Below are positions 32,477 through 40,150 of a DNA stretch of 64,000 nt, in pieces. The stretch is from contig OY764162.1 in assembly GCA_963668185.1 (NCBI GenBank), positions 1,860,001-1,924,000 on the forward strand, in the 5' to 3' direction. Source of the stretch: G963668185 sp963668185. Lineage in GTDB: Bacteria; Chloroflexota; Dehalococcoidia; Lucifugimonadales; G963668185. The notes below the pieces were generated by a model. That model did not search any database. It was given only the letters and a program-made list of their open reading frames with translations, and was not told the DNA's origin. The stretch's first letter is position 1; each line of letters begins with the position of its first letter. The translations under genes were made by a program, and so were the position numbers.

Positions 32477-33045
32477 CGGCGGTCCTCCTTGCGCGAGGCG
32501 GCCCAGCGGCGCGCCCGTCCCAGCATCGCGACGGCTGTTACCGCCATCGTGGCAGCCAGGGTGTTGAACAGGATGTCAACGGGATCGAACACCCGGCTGG
32601 GGATCAGCCTCTGTACGCCCTCATCGACCGCTCCCACCAGCGCGGTTGCCGCAACGGCGACCACGGCGGGCAACGGGACGGGCCGGCCACCGTTGGCCCG
32701 CTCGGCCAGGGCGGCGTAGATAAAGGAAGCCACCACACCGTATTCGATGAGGTGGGAGCGCTCGGCGAATGTCATCCGGGCGAAGGCCATGAAGTACACG
32801 GCTATGATACCGAGGGCGACGCCGATTTCAACGCCGGCGGGGCGCGTCCGCAGGCCCCACGCCAGGACGGCGGCGGCGACCAGGATCATGCCGAGGACGA
32901 ACAGGGCCGCGTCCGCGCCGGTCTCGCGGAAGGCGCTGGCCAGCGTGCCGGCGATGCCGAGGGTGGCGAAGATCGCGGCGATGAGGGCGAGAGTCAGCGC
33001 CCAAAGGCGGCGCTCGCGGCGTGACGTGAAGAGGTTTCGCGGCAA
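32473..33045 (-). CDS. VanZ-like family membrane protein
   Basis: A 190-residue protein with about five hydrophobic segments. The VanZ-family core is clear: H-L-I-E-Y-G-V-V-A-S-F-I-Y-A-A-L near 95 and V-D-E-G-V-Q-R-L-I-P-S-R-V-F-D-P-V-D-I-L-F-N-T near 145. VanZ itself confers low-level teicoplanin resistance, but most homologues have no known role. The start is taken as TTG 33045 without a clear Shine-Dalgarno sequence, so it is uncertain. The last four bases overlap the M20 homologue (CTGA), indicating co-translation. Confidence 0.82.
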   Translation of the reverse strand: MPRNLFTSRRERRLWALTLALIAAIFATLGIAGTLASAFRETGADAALFVLGMILVAAAVLAWGLRTRPAGVEIGVALGIIAVYFMAFARMTFAERSHLIEYGVVASFIYAALAERANGGRPVPLPAVVAVAATALVGAVDEGVQRLIPSRVFDPVDILFNTLAATMAVTAVAMLGRARRWAASRKEDRR

Positions 33046-33158
33046 TGGTCTAGTTGGCGAAAACGGTTGTGGGGTGGTTCATGGATGATGGGTGGGACTC
33101 CGGTATTCTAGGCGCGCGCGATGCGGCGGACAATGCGGGGCTGAGCGTGCGTGTTGGC

Positions 33159-33204
33159 TTGACCGTCCTGGGAAGCTAGGGCTATTGTGAGTCAGAGTGA
33201 CTCA
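33159..33204 (+). promoter_or_regulatory. promoter with overlapping operator for the RHH antitoxin gene
   Basis: TTGACC (33159-33164), an 18-bp spacer and TATTGT (33183-33188) form a reasonable sigma-70-like promoter. A 7-3-7 palindrome, TGAGTCA-GAG-TGACTCA (33188-33204), sits across the expected transcription start. Antitoxins of this class repress their own promoters, so this is the likely operator for the ribbon-helix-helix protein encoded 17 bp downstream. Confidence 0.6.
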
Positions 33205-33220
33205 ACAGAGGAGCAGACAC

Positions 33221-33484
33221 TTGAATCAGTTGACGATAAGAGGCTTTGGCGAAGAGCTAGCGGAGAGCATACGAGGACTGGCCCGACGTGACGGCACCTC
33301 GCTGAACCAGGCGGCTTTGAAGCTTCTTCGGAAGGGGGCCGGGCTCAGCGAAGTGACTGGCAACGAGAACACAATCGGCGACTCTCTTGACGACCTCTTC
33401 GGTACGTGGAGCCGCAAAGAGTCTGAGGCGTTCAATGCGGCCCTAGAGGTGTTCGAGGAGGTAGATGAGGCGGCGTGGAAGTGA
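33221..33484 (+). CDS. ribbon-helix-helix antitoxin (FitA/VapB-like), apparently orphan
   Basis: An 87-residue protein. The N-terminal RHH DNA-binding module is N-Q-L-T-I-R-G-F, then E-L-A-E-S-I-R-G-L-A-R-R-D-G-T-S-L-N-Q-A-A-L-K-L-L-R-K-G-A-G-L. The C-terminal part (F-N-A-A-L-E-V-F-E-E-V-D-E-A-A-W-K) is the usual toxin-wrapping tail ending in W. The start is TTG 33221 with GAGGAG seven bases upstream. In related operons a PIN-domain toxin starts at the antitoxin stop; here a GTG overlaps the stop but the frame ends after four codons (V-R-V-D, stop). The toxin gene seems to be lost. Confidence 0.82.
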   Translation: MNQLTIRGFGEELAESIRGLARRDGTSLNQAALKLLRKGAGLSEVTGNENTIGDSLDDLFGTWSRKESEAFNAALEVFEEVDEAAWK

Positions 33485-33498
33485 GGGTTGACTGACTT

Positions 33499-33825
33499 AT
33501 GAGCACTGCACAAACAGGTAAGACAGGGATAGATATGGCCCAAATCCGACCGACGGCAGTGGAGGCAAGGGAGTGCCATCTCATCTGGCTGCGGTACTCT
33601 GACGGCTCCGAGGGCGAGGTGGATCTTTCCCACCTCGCTGGGGAGGGTGTGTTTGAGGCATGGAACGATCGTGCATTCTTCGCCGCCGTAAGCATTACCG
33701 ACTACGACGCCATCGCCTGGGGCGAAGAGTTGGAACTGTGCCCTGACGCCCTGTACATGCAACTTACCGGCAAGTCTCTTGCCGAGGTAATGCCGAAGGC
33801 AGCGTCGCTCCTCAACGATGCCTGA
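33499..33825 (+). CDS. DUF2442 domain protein
   Basis: A 108-residue protein. The domain runs from about residue 25: L-I-W-L-R-Y-S-D-G-S-E-G-E-V-D-L-S-H-L, W-N-D-R-A-F-F-A-A-V, D-A-I-A-W-G-E-E-L-E-L-C-P-D-A-L-Y. DUF2442 proteins are small beta-rich proteins often encoded beside DUF4160 or toxin-antitoxin genes and may be DNA-binding or antitoxin-like. It lies 14 bp after the orphan RHH gene in the place where a toxin would be. The start may be ATG 33499 or the internal ATG 33535. Confidence 0.78.
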   Translation: MSTAQTGKTGIDMAQIRPTAVEARECHLIWLRYSDGSEGEVDLSHLAGEGVFEAWNDRAFFAAVSITDYDAIAWGEELELCPDALYMQLTGKSLAEVMPKAASLLNDA

Positions 33826-33840
33826 ACTCTCTCGTCTTTA

Positions 33841-33962
33841 GAGACCTTGCATAACTTCCGAAACAACGTCCGGACACGGTCTAGAAACTGAGTCACCAAA
33901 GCTGAATCAAGCCTCTCTGGATTCCGGCCTTCGCCGGAATGACGGTTACGCGAAGATACCCT
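33841..33962. repeat. MITE-like element with GAGACCTTGCATAAC / GGTTACGCGAAGATACC ends
   Basis: The left end GAGACCTTGCATAAC (33841-33855) is an imperfect inverted match to the right end GGTTACGCGAAGATACC (33944-33960). The interior ends in the hairpin CTGGATTCCGGCCTTCGCCGGAATGACGG. The same ends and hairpin occur at 63.76-63.91 kb with a different interior, suggesting one element family with exchangeable cores. Confidence 0.55.
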
Positions 33963-34028
33963 TTTGCGGGATCGTCACCCACTCGAACACTACATCGCCA
34001 TCAGGGCGATCATGCCACGGCGGGCAGC

Positions 34029-35723
34029 ATGAGCATTGAGATAGAGCGCGACGTTGCGGCTGAGATGCGGGACGGGGTGGCGCTGCGGGCGGACGTTTAC
34101 AGGCCGGCGGGCGGCGGCAGGCACCCGGCGCTGGTGATGCGGACGCCGTACGACAAGCGGGGCCGGCGCAACGTGCGGCATGCCACGGAGCTTGCGGGGC
34201 ACGGGTACGTGGTGGTGGCGCAGGACATACGGGGAAGGTACGCGTCGGAGGGCGAGTTCCTGTGGCAGTTCCGCGACAACTCGGAGGTACTGGACGGCCC
34301 GGACGGGTACGACACGGTGGAGTGGGCGGCCTCGCTTCCGGGAAGCGACGGGCAGGTTGGCACGTGGGGCCACTCTTACCCGACGTGGTGCATCTGGCGG
34401 ATGGCGGAGACACAGCCGCCGTCGCTGAAGGCGATCTTCGCGGGCGGCATCTCGATGCGGCTGCTGGACCTGAACTCCGGCGTGTTCGAGACGGCGCGCC
34501 GGCTCCAGTGGACGCACCGGATGGCCGTGGACGCGAGGCAGAGGGCGGGCGGCGGGCCGGGGCCGCGCACGGCGGACGAGGCGGACGAGATCTGGCGGAC
34601 GGACCTCAGGGGCAAGTGGGTGTGGCACACGCCGCTGGACGACATCCCGGACGACGTGTTCTCGACTCTCACGCCGCAGCTAAGGACGTACCTGCGAGAG
34701 CAGAACCTGGAGCACTGGGCGCTGGACAGGGTCATTCCAAAGGTGCCCGTGCCGACGTGCAGCCTCACGGGGTGGTGGGACCGGCTGATCGGCACGGTGG
34801 ACATGTTCGCGGGGCTAGAGAAGGATGGGCCTGAGAACCTAAGAGGAGAGCACCGGCTCATCATCGGCCCGTGGGGGCACAACGTGGCGAACATGGGCCG
34901 GCGCCAGGGGCCGCTGGACTTCGGACCGGGGTTATCGGATACGTACACGGACGTGATCGCGCGATGGTACGACTACCGGCTGAAGGGCATCGACGACGGG
35001 ATAGGATCGGAGCCGCCGGTGAAGCTGTTCGTGGCGGGGCAAAACGAGTGGCGGTTCGAGAATGAATGGCCGCCGGAGCGGGCGCAGGCGACAGAGTTCT
35101 TCCTGCACAGCGGGGGGAGGGCGAACACGGTGTCGGGCGACGGGGCGCTTTCGGTCGACGAGCCGGGGGAGGAGCGACCGGACTCGTACACGTACGATCC
35201 GCGCGACCCGGTGATGAGCCTGATGGACGTTGACGCGCAGGCGGCGCCTCGAGATCAAGCGCCGAACGACGGACGGGCCGACGTGCTGGTGTACCAGACG
35301 CCGCCGCTTGAGCGGGAGGTGGAGGCGATCGGGCCGGTTGCGCTGAAGCTGTGGGCGGCGACGAGCGCGCCGGACACTGACTTCACGGCGAAGCTGATCG
35401 ACGTGCACCCGGACGGGCTGGCCGTGAACCTCACGTACGGCATCGTGCGGGGGCGGTACAGGGAGGGGTTCGACCAGCCGACGCTGTTGGAGCCGGGCCG
35501 GCCGTACGAGTTCACGATCCGGCTGAACCCGGTTGGGGTGCGCTTCCTGAAGGGGCACCGGATACGGCTGGATGTGTCCAGCTCCGACTTCCCGAACTTC
35601 GACCGCAACCACAACACGGGGGCGGACTTCTGGTCGGACGCCGAGTTCGCGACGGCGCGGCAGACGGTGTTTCACGACAAGGAGCGACCTTCAAGGCTGG
35701 TCCTGCCGGTGATGCCTCTGTAG
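34029..35723 (+). CDS. CocE/NonD family hydrolase
   Basis: A 564-residue serine hydrolase of the X-Pro dipeptidyl-peptidase/cocaine esterase class. The N-terminus M-R-D-G-V-A-L-R-A-D-V-Y-R-P is diagnostic. D-I-R-G-R-Y-A-S-E-G-E-F follows. The nucleophile elbow is T-W-G-H-S-Y-P-T-W with S116 (most relatives have S-Y-G-G or S-Y-A-G). G-P-W-G-H-N supplies a conserved His region near 285. The C-terminal jelly-roll domain contains H-P-D-G-L-A-V-N-L-T and S-S-S-D-F-P-N-F-D-R-N-H-N-T-G. It hydrolyses esters or amides of unknown identity. No signal peptide. The frame is open upstream through repeat DNA, so ATG 34029 is used. Confidence 0.9.
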   Translation: MSIEIERDVAAEMRDGVALRADVYRPAGGGRHPALVMRTPYDKRGRRNVRHATELAGHGYVVVAQDIRGRYASEGEFLWQFRDNSEVLDGPDGYDTVEWAASLPGSDGQVGTWGHSYPTWCIWRMAETQPPSLKAIFAGGISMRLLDLNSGVFETARRLQWTHRMAVDARQRAGGGPGPRTADEADEIWRTDLRGKWVWHTPLDDIPDDVFSTLTPQLRTYLREQNLEHWALDRVIPKVPVPTCSLTGWWDRLIGTVDMFAGLEKDGPENLRGEHRLIIGPWGHNVANMGRRQGPLDFGPGLSDTYTDVIARWYDYRLKGIDDGIGSEPPVKLFVAGQNEWRFENEWPPERAQATEFFLHSGGRANTVSGDGALSVDEPGEERPDSYTYDPRDPVMSLMDVDAQAAPRDQAPNDGRADVLVYQTPPLEREVEAIGPVALKLWAATSAPDTDFTAKLIDVHPDGLAVNLTYGIVRGRYREGFDQPTLLEPGRPYEFTIRLNPVGVRFLKGHRIRLDVSSSDFPNFDRNHNTGADFWSDAEFATARQTVFHDKERPSRLVLPVMPL

Positions 35724-35752
35724 CGGAGGCCGTCAGTGGGGAAACGGCGCGT

Positions 35753-35758
35753 TATAAT
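35753..35758 (+). promoter_or_regulatory. -10 box for tRNA-Leu
   Basis: A perfect TATAAT sits 38 bases before the mature tRNA 5' end, giving a short leader for RNase P. No convincing -35 element was seen. Confidence 0.55.
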
Positions 35759-35796
35759 CACGGGCGGACGCCGTTTGGCGTCAAGGTGGAGTGTGC

Positions 35797-35882
35797 GCCC
35801 AGGTGGCGAAACGGCATACGCGGCGGACTTAAAATTCGCTTCCCGTAAGGGAGTGGGGGTTCGAGTCCCTTCCTGGGCACCA
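35797..35882 (+). tRNA. tRNA-Leu (anticodon UAA)
   Basis: The 86-nt class II tRNA folds fully: acceptor stem GCCCAGG/CCTGGGC, D-arm with GGCGAAACGGC, anticodon stem GCGGA/TTCGC around loop CTTAAAA with anticodon TAA at 35830-35832, a long variable arm (TTCCCGTAAGGGA), T-arm with GGTTCGAGTCC, discriminator A and an encoded CCA (35880-35882). The long variable arm and discriminator A fit leucine. Confidence 0.97.
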
Positions 35883-35904
35883 ATCTTTCACAAGAGCATC
35901 CCGA

Positions 35905-36048
35905 ATGTACTACCAGGACCCCGGTGACGATAAGACGACGCGGCTTGTGCGGCTGGCGGAGCGGGCGCTGTACGTGTTCATCGGGATCATGGGGCTGGCG
36001 TTGCTGGCGCTGATCGTGGGGGTGACGTTCACGATCTGCGCAAGGTGA
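35905..36048 (+). CDS. 47-residue single-span membrane microprotein
   Basis: A short frame starting ATG at 35905, 22 bp after the tRNA. It encodes a charged N-terminus (M-Y-Y-Q-D-P-G-D-D-K-T-T-R-L-V-R-L-A-E-R) and one hydrophobic helix (A-L-Y-V-F-I-G-I-M-G-L-A-L-L-A-L-I-V-G-V) with the C-terminal end T-I-C-A-R. The clean amphipathic-to-hydrophobic layout and high third-position GC support a real gene, but there is no strong Shine-Dalgarno sequence and no recognised family. Confidence 0.5.
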   Translation: MYYQDPGDDKTTRLVRLAERALYVFIGIMGLALLALIVGVTFTICAR

Positions 36049-36060
36049 GGCGGCCCTGAT

Positions 36061-37623
36061 TCAGGGGCCGGTGTACAACTCTGTGTCGGGGTGGAAGGCG
36101 AACCAGCCGAACCAGAAGGACGTGAGCGTGGGGATGCGAGGTAGCCGGCTGGCCGGGTCATCGCTGCTGGTCAGATACTCGTTGCTCACGCTCCAAACGA
36201 CGCCTGCGTCGTCGACGAGGGTTGCGGGCAGGCCGGACTCGTTCTCTGTGGCCAATTCGAATGCTAGGCCGTCGCGCTCGTAAACTTGGGCGGCGAACGA
36301 GCCGGACGATCCGATGACGACGACATCGACGCCCGCGACCGTATCGTTCACGACGCGCTCCTGCCGCAGAAGGTCCAGAGGGTACGCTTTGAAGACGCCG
36401 TCGATCTCCAGGCCTGCGACGCGGGACTTGGCGGCGAGGGACTCGTCCCTGTTCCATATCGGGAACATCGTCTCGGGGTCATTGAAGTAGTCGTAGTAGA
36501 TGGCTTCCGGGTTGCTTTCTTCAACGTAAAAGCTGGAAGGGTACAGGCCGGTCTCGTTCGATATGACGGTGGTGTCCGGGTGGTCTTCAAGCCACTCCGC
36601 CCAAGTGGTGAGAATCGACGGGTGGAAGGCCAGGCGGGGGCGCTCGCCGGCCAGTGGGCCGATGACCGGCTCGCCGGTGAACTGGTGCCAGACGGTCTCG
36701 GTTGCGCGGTCGTACATCAGCTTGTTGCTGCGGAAGAGTAGGCCGCTGGTGCCGAACGTTGTTGGCGCTCCAGAGATTTTGGCGGAATACACGATTCCGG
36801 TCCCGCAGAGCGTTCAGTAAGCTAGGGCGATGGGCTCGCCTCCCAGGGTGTCGTTGGCCATCTCGTGGGCGTTGACGATGCGGAGGGGATAGGCCCTGTG
36901 CTGGCCGTTGATCGACACTCCGAAGACCTTGTCGTCCGGGTTAAGGTAGGCGGCATCCTGGGGAGCGAGCACGGGAACGAACTGAAGGTCAGGTATCCCG
37001 TCCGGCCTTACGCCGCCCCACATGACTTCGGTCAGGTCGATCAGGGCGTCTTCTCCGTGGGGAACCAGGAAGTCCATGAACCGAGGGTCGATGAGCGAAA
37101 GGAGACCGGCCTTCCATTCCACGTAACCTTCGGGCGGCCGGTAGCCGGCGCTGTTGTTGCCGTACCACTCCTGCCACTCACCCCAACTCTGGGGCGCGGC
37201 GGCCGGGTCCTGGCCGGTGGCGTGAGCCAAGTACGCGAGCGACTCCAGGATCATGCTGCTGGTACCGAAGAAGCGCATCAACTCAAGGACAACGGGAACG
37301 AGTGATTTGTCGGCATGCAGGCGGGCGAGTTCCAGCGCCCGTAGCGTGTCTTCTTCGCGCTGGCCGCGGCCTGAGAACAGCAGGCGCATGTTGTCGGTGG
37401 AGTCGTACTCCTGGTCCAGCCCGGCGGTTGGTTCAGGCGACGGCGCCGTTGGCGAGACGGCGGCCTGAGCGGTGGGCGCCGCGGTCTGCTCAGGCGTTGT
37501 TTCGGCGGCAGGCGGCGATTCGACGGCCGCGGCGCCGGGCGAGGCATCGGAGTCGCCGCAGGCTGCGAGGCCGAGGCCCAGCAGCGCGATGAGGCCCGCA
37601 GACAGAATTGAGGAAAGGGTCAA
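36061..37623 (-). CDS. DUF3179 lipoprotein, predicted selenoprotein (in-frame UGA = Sec270)
   Basis: The frame from TTG 37623 runs to 36061 (520 residues) if the TGA at 36816-36814 is read as selenocysteine. Homology is continuous across it: before it A-Y-P-L-R-I-V-N-A-H-E-M-A-N-D-T-L-G-G-E-P-I-A-L-A-Y, then UGA, then T-L-C-G-T-G-I-V-Y and, further on, F-G-T-S-G-L-L-F-R-S-N-K-L-M-Y-D-R. These flank the Y-C-x-L-C-G motif of DUF3179; the UGA replaces its first Cys, giving a U-x-x-C redox pair. The N-terminus is a lipoprotein signal (L-A-A-C, C22) plus a Pro/Ala/Thr linker and a helical region, so the redox site is extracytoplasmic. A second DUF3179-like half contains K-A-Y-P-L and V-V-N-D-T-V-A-G. 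Redox role is inferred. Confidence 0.88.
36782..36816 (-). promoter_or_regulatory. UGA selenocysteine codon with bacterial SECIS-like hairpin
   Basis: The UGA (36816-36814) is followed after 20 nt by a 5-nt apical loop CGTGT (36793-36789) on a perfect stem CGGAAT/ATTCCG, with a possible lower GG/CC pair after a bulge. A short apical loop with G in its first two positions, 16-37 nt after UGA, is the accepted bacterial SECIS pattern. The hairpin is within coding sequence, as required in bacteria. Confidence 0.75.
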
Positions 37624-37638
37624 GTGATGGACTTGCGT

Positions 37639-37708
37639 GGTTCCGTTTCGTTAAGCGGCCAGCGTTTCGTTCATGGTTCGACAGGCTCACCACGAACGAA
37701 ACGGAACC
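37639..37708. repeat. 70-bp element with perfect 14-bp terminal inverted repeats (family copy 1)
   Basis: GGTTCCGTTTCGTT (37639-37652) is exactly inverted as AACGAAACGGAACC (37695-37708). The interior carries GGTTCGACAGGCTCACCACGAACG, itself an imperfect palindrome. It lies just upstream of the DUF3179 gene start and between divergent genes. Two more copies follow at 40.15 and 41.43 kb. Confidence 0.75.
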
Positions 37709-37874
37709 GCTTGCGTCGGTAGTTTGGTCTGTCGCGAGGTTGCGCGACTCCGACAGTTATAGATACGCGCGGGCCGCCGCGATCGGATCAGCTTCCATAA
37801 GCCCGCGCACCCGGCTATCCTACCACGGGGCTACGACCAGCCAGACCAATCTACCGACCAGGAGGCCCAGCGGC

Positions 37875-38810
37875 ATGGACAGTTACGAGCAGATACTTTT
37901 CGAAGAGCACGGCCCCGTCAGGCTGCTGACGCTCAACCGACCGGACACGCTGAACGCGATCAGTCCGATGATGGAGGACGAGATTCATCACGCGCTCGAC
38001 GTCGCGGAGGAGGACCCGGATGCGCGGGTGGTGATCATCAACGGCGCGGGAAGGGCGTTCAGTTCCGGGTATGACATCTCGGCGTCCAGCGGGAGGCAGC
38101 AGTACAACTCGGCCGTGGACCCCGGGCAGGGGCCGGCGGAGATCGACCCGGAGAGCATGATGGTGAAGGGCCGGACGGGGGCGGCGCACATCAGCCGCAA
38201 CTTCTACCGGGACCGGAAGATGGTGCGCACGCAGACGCACATCCTCGAGCTGTCGATCCCCGTGATCGCGGCGGTGCATAGCTGGTGCATGGGCGGCGGG
38301 ACGTGGCTTGCGCTGGCCAGCGACATCACGCTTGCTTCCGAGGACGCGGTGTTCGCGCAGCCGGAAGTGCGGCAGATCTCCAACACGAGCTTCCTGTGGA
38401 CGCTGTTCGCGGGCTACAAGAACGCGCTGCGCTACGGGCTAACGGGAGACCACGTGGACGCGAAGGAAGCGCATCGCATCGGCCTGATCAACGACGTGCT
38501 GCCGGACCGGGACGCGTTGATGGATGAGGCTTTCCGGCTCGCGAACCGCATTTCGCTCGTTTCGCCGGAAACGGTGGCCGCCAACAAGTACGTTGCCACG
38601 CTCGGCATGGAGATGATGGGGCTGAGGAACGCGCTGATAAGCAACTGGATGCTTTCCACGGTGGCGCACTCTTCGGTGAGGCCGGACTACCGGCGCAAGG
38701 AGATGGACGACGCGGGGAAGGAGCGCGGAATGCGCGGCTTCCTGGAGGTGCGTGACGGCCCGTTCCAGCCGGAGCCTTTTGGGCCGAGGTCGAGGCCGCG
38801 GGAGGGGTAG
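37875..38810 (+). CDS. enoyl-CoA hydratase/isomerase family protein
   Basis: A 311-residue crotonase-fold protein. The oxyanion-hole strand is I-I-N-G-A-G-R-A-F-S-S-G-Y-D-I-S near 60 and the second is V-I-A-A-V-H-S-W-C-M-G-G-G-T-W-L-A-L-A-S-D near 140. An insert of about 45 residues separates them. The C-terminal helices are longer than in simple hydratases. The classical catalytic Glu pair is not clear, so isomerase, hydratase or thioesterase action cannot be chosen. AGGAGG lies 9 bases before ATG 37875. It is monocistronic. Confidence 0.87.
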   Translation: MDSYEQILFEEHGPVRLLTLNRPDTLNAISPMMEDEIHHALDVAEEDPDARVVIINGAGRAFSSGYDISASSGRQQYNSAVDPGQGPAEIDPESMMVKGRTGAAHISRNFYRDRKMVRTQTHILELSIPVIAAVHSWCMGGGTWLALASDITLASEDAVFAQPEVRQISNTSFLWTLFAGYKNALRYGLTGDHVDAKEAHRIGLINDVLPDRDALMDEAFRLANRISLVSPETVAANKYVATLGMEMMGLRNALISNWMLSTVAHSSVRPDYRRKEMDDAGKERGMRGFLEVRDGPFQPEPFGPRSRPREG

Positions 38811-38924
38811 CGCCCGCGGCGCGCGGCGGAGGCCCCATCTCAATCTTCCCCAGCAGACTGGGGAAGAGGCCAGACCTCCCCATTCAGGAAAGTAGTCTCT
38901 GTGTGCGCTGCCTGCTGGCGATGG
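38811..38924. repeat. spacer with dispersed palindrome between convergent genes
   Basis: CCCCATCTCAATCTTCCCCAGCAGACTGGGGAAGAGGCC (about 38832-38870) is a full copy of the common repeat. It lies between convergent genes, a position where a bidirectional hairpin could help terminate transcription, though no T-run is present. Confidence 0.6.
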
Positions 38925-39962
38925 CTATTCGGCTTGGCTTGCCATGATTGCGCTGAGGAAGTGGGTCAGCAGCCACGAGGTAATGTGAGCCGAAACGCCG
39001 CCGATGTCGTGCGGCGGGCTTAGCTCCACGACGTCGAATCCCACGATCTTGCCCTTCTTGCAGGTCTCGATCAGGGAGTCCCTGAGAAGCTGGTAAGGGA
39101 TGCCTGCGGGTTCCGGCAGGGTTGTGCCGGGGATCTGGCTGTGGTCCATGATGTCGGTGTCCACGGACACGTAGAGGAACCGGGACGGGCGCACCGCACG
39201 GTCGATGGCCGCAGCGCCTTCCTGCATGAGCTGTCTCGACGTAACGATGTTGACGCCGCGCTCTCTGGCCTCTTCCCACACCTTCTTGCTGCACCGGCGG
39301 ATGCCGATCATGGTGATGTTGTTTACGAACCCCAGTTCCGAGAGCCGCCGTAGCTGGCTGCCGTGGGAGAACTTGGAGCCGTCGATTTCGTACGAGAAGT
39401 CGGCGTGGGCGTCGAAGTGGACGACGTCCACCGACTCGTACCGCTCCATGCCGCGTCCGACGGGGAAGCTGATGGAGTGGTCGCCGCCGACGGCGCCGAC
39501 GAGCGCATCCGATGCCGCCATTCCCTGGACGACCTCGGTGATGCGGTCGAGGTTGCGGACGATCTCGCCGGGGATCACGGAGATGTTGCCGACATCGGAG
39601 ATCGTGACGCCCTTGAGGTACTCGGTCTCGTCTTCGATATCGAACCAGCCCTGCGCCCCTTCGCCGGTTTCGGGGCTGACGTAGTTGTATGCGCCGCCGT
39701 CGCGGACGGCGTTGGGGCCGCGGGACGTGCCGGAACGGAGGCCGGGGATGATGACGCCGTAGTCGTATGGCACGCCTACGAGCGCAACCTGGGAGTCCAG
39801 CTTGGACAGGTCGCCGCACCAGGGCGCGTTGAAGAATGAACGGGGGCCAGCGACGTGAAGACGGCGGCCCCCCTCGCCGTTGCCATGATCATGGTCGTGA
39901 CCGCCACCCTCTTCCTGATGACGCTCTTCTGCTGCCGCCAGCTCGTCAGCTTCTCTGCTCAT
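38925..39962 (-). CDS. agmatinase/arginase-family ureohydrolase
   Basis: A 345-residue Mn-dependent ureohydrolase. Metal motifs are intact: G-G-D-H-S (159-163), D-A-H-A-D (184-188) and S-V-D-T-D-I-M-D near 270. G-I-P-Y-Q-L-L-R-D and a V-V-E-L-S-P-P-H-D region complete the fold. The first 40 residues are unusual, Glu-rich and then H-D-H-D-H-G-N-G-E-G-G, which could bind metal. Agmatinase, guanidinobutyrase or a related guanidine hydrolase are all possible; L-P-E-P-A-G-I-P does not fix the substrate. GAGG lies 6 bases before the ATG. Confidence 0.88.
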   Translation of the reverse strand: MSREADELAAAEERHQEEGGGHDHDHGNGEGGRRLHVAGPRSFFNAPWCGDLSKLDSQVALVGVPYDYGVIIPGLRSGTSRGPNAVRDGGAYNYVSPETGEGAQGWFDIEDETEYLKGVTISDVGNISVIPGEIVRNLDRITEVVQGMAASDALVGAVGGDHSISFPVGRGMERYESVDVVHFDAHADFSYEIDGSKFSHGSQLRRLSELGFVNNITMIGIRRCSKKVWEEARERGVNIVTSRQLMQEGAAAIDRAVRPSRFLYVSVDTDIMDHSQIPGTTLPEPAGIPYQLLRDSLIETCKKGKIVGFDVVELSPPHDIGGVSAHITSWLLTHFLSAIMASQAE

Positions 39963-40150
39963 TAGGCACCTCGGCGGGTCATGGGTTGGGCGTCACCTTA
40001 ACACAAGGGGAAGAAGGAGAAGTTTTCCGACCTCGAGGCGCCCCTCTCTCCTGGATACCGGCCTCCGCCGGTATGACGGAGGCTACAATCGCGGCTGGCT
40101 TCATAGAGCGGGCGTTGACTCTTCCTGCTCGCGTTCATAGCATCGCTGTG
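39963..40150. other. spacer with hairpin repeat (about 190 bp, no gene)
   Basis: It contains CTGGATACCGGCCTCCGCCGGTATGACGG (about 40049-40078), a compensated variant of the ATTCCGG/CCGGAAT hairpin: both arms changed together, which preserves pairing. Nothing coding is supported. Confidence 0.55.

Noticed and set aside
33481..33495. A second selenocysteine UGA joining V-R-V-D to the DUF2442 gene
   Set aside because: It is in frame but would add only a few residues before an ordinary start, there is no homology across the UGA, and no SECIS-like hairpin is evident.
36061..36792. A separate gene starting at GTG 36792 downstream of the DUF3179 TGA
   Set aside because: It has no ribosome binding site, begins in the middle of a DUF3179 motif, and lies in the same frame as the upstream part; selenocysteine read-through explains it better than two genes or a nonsense mutation.
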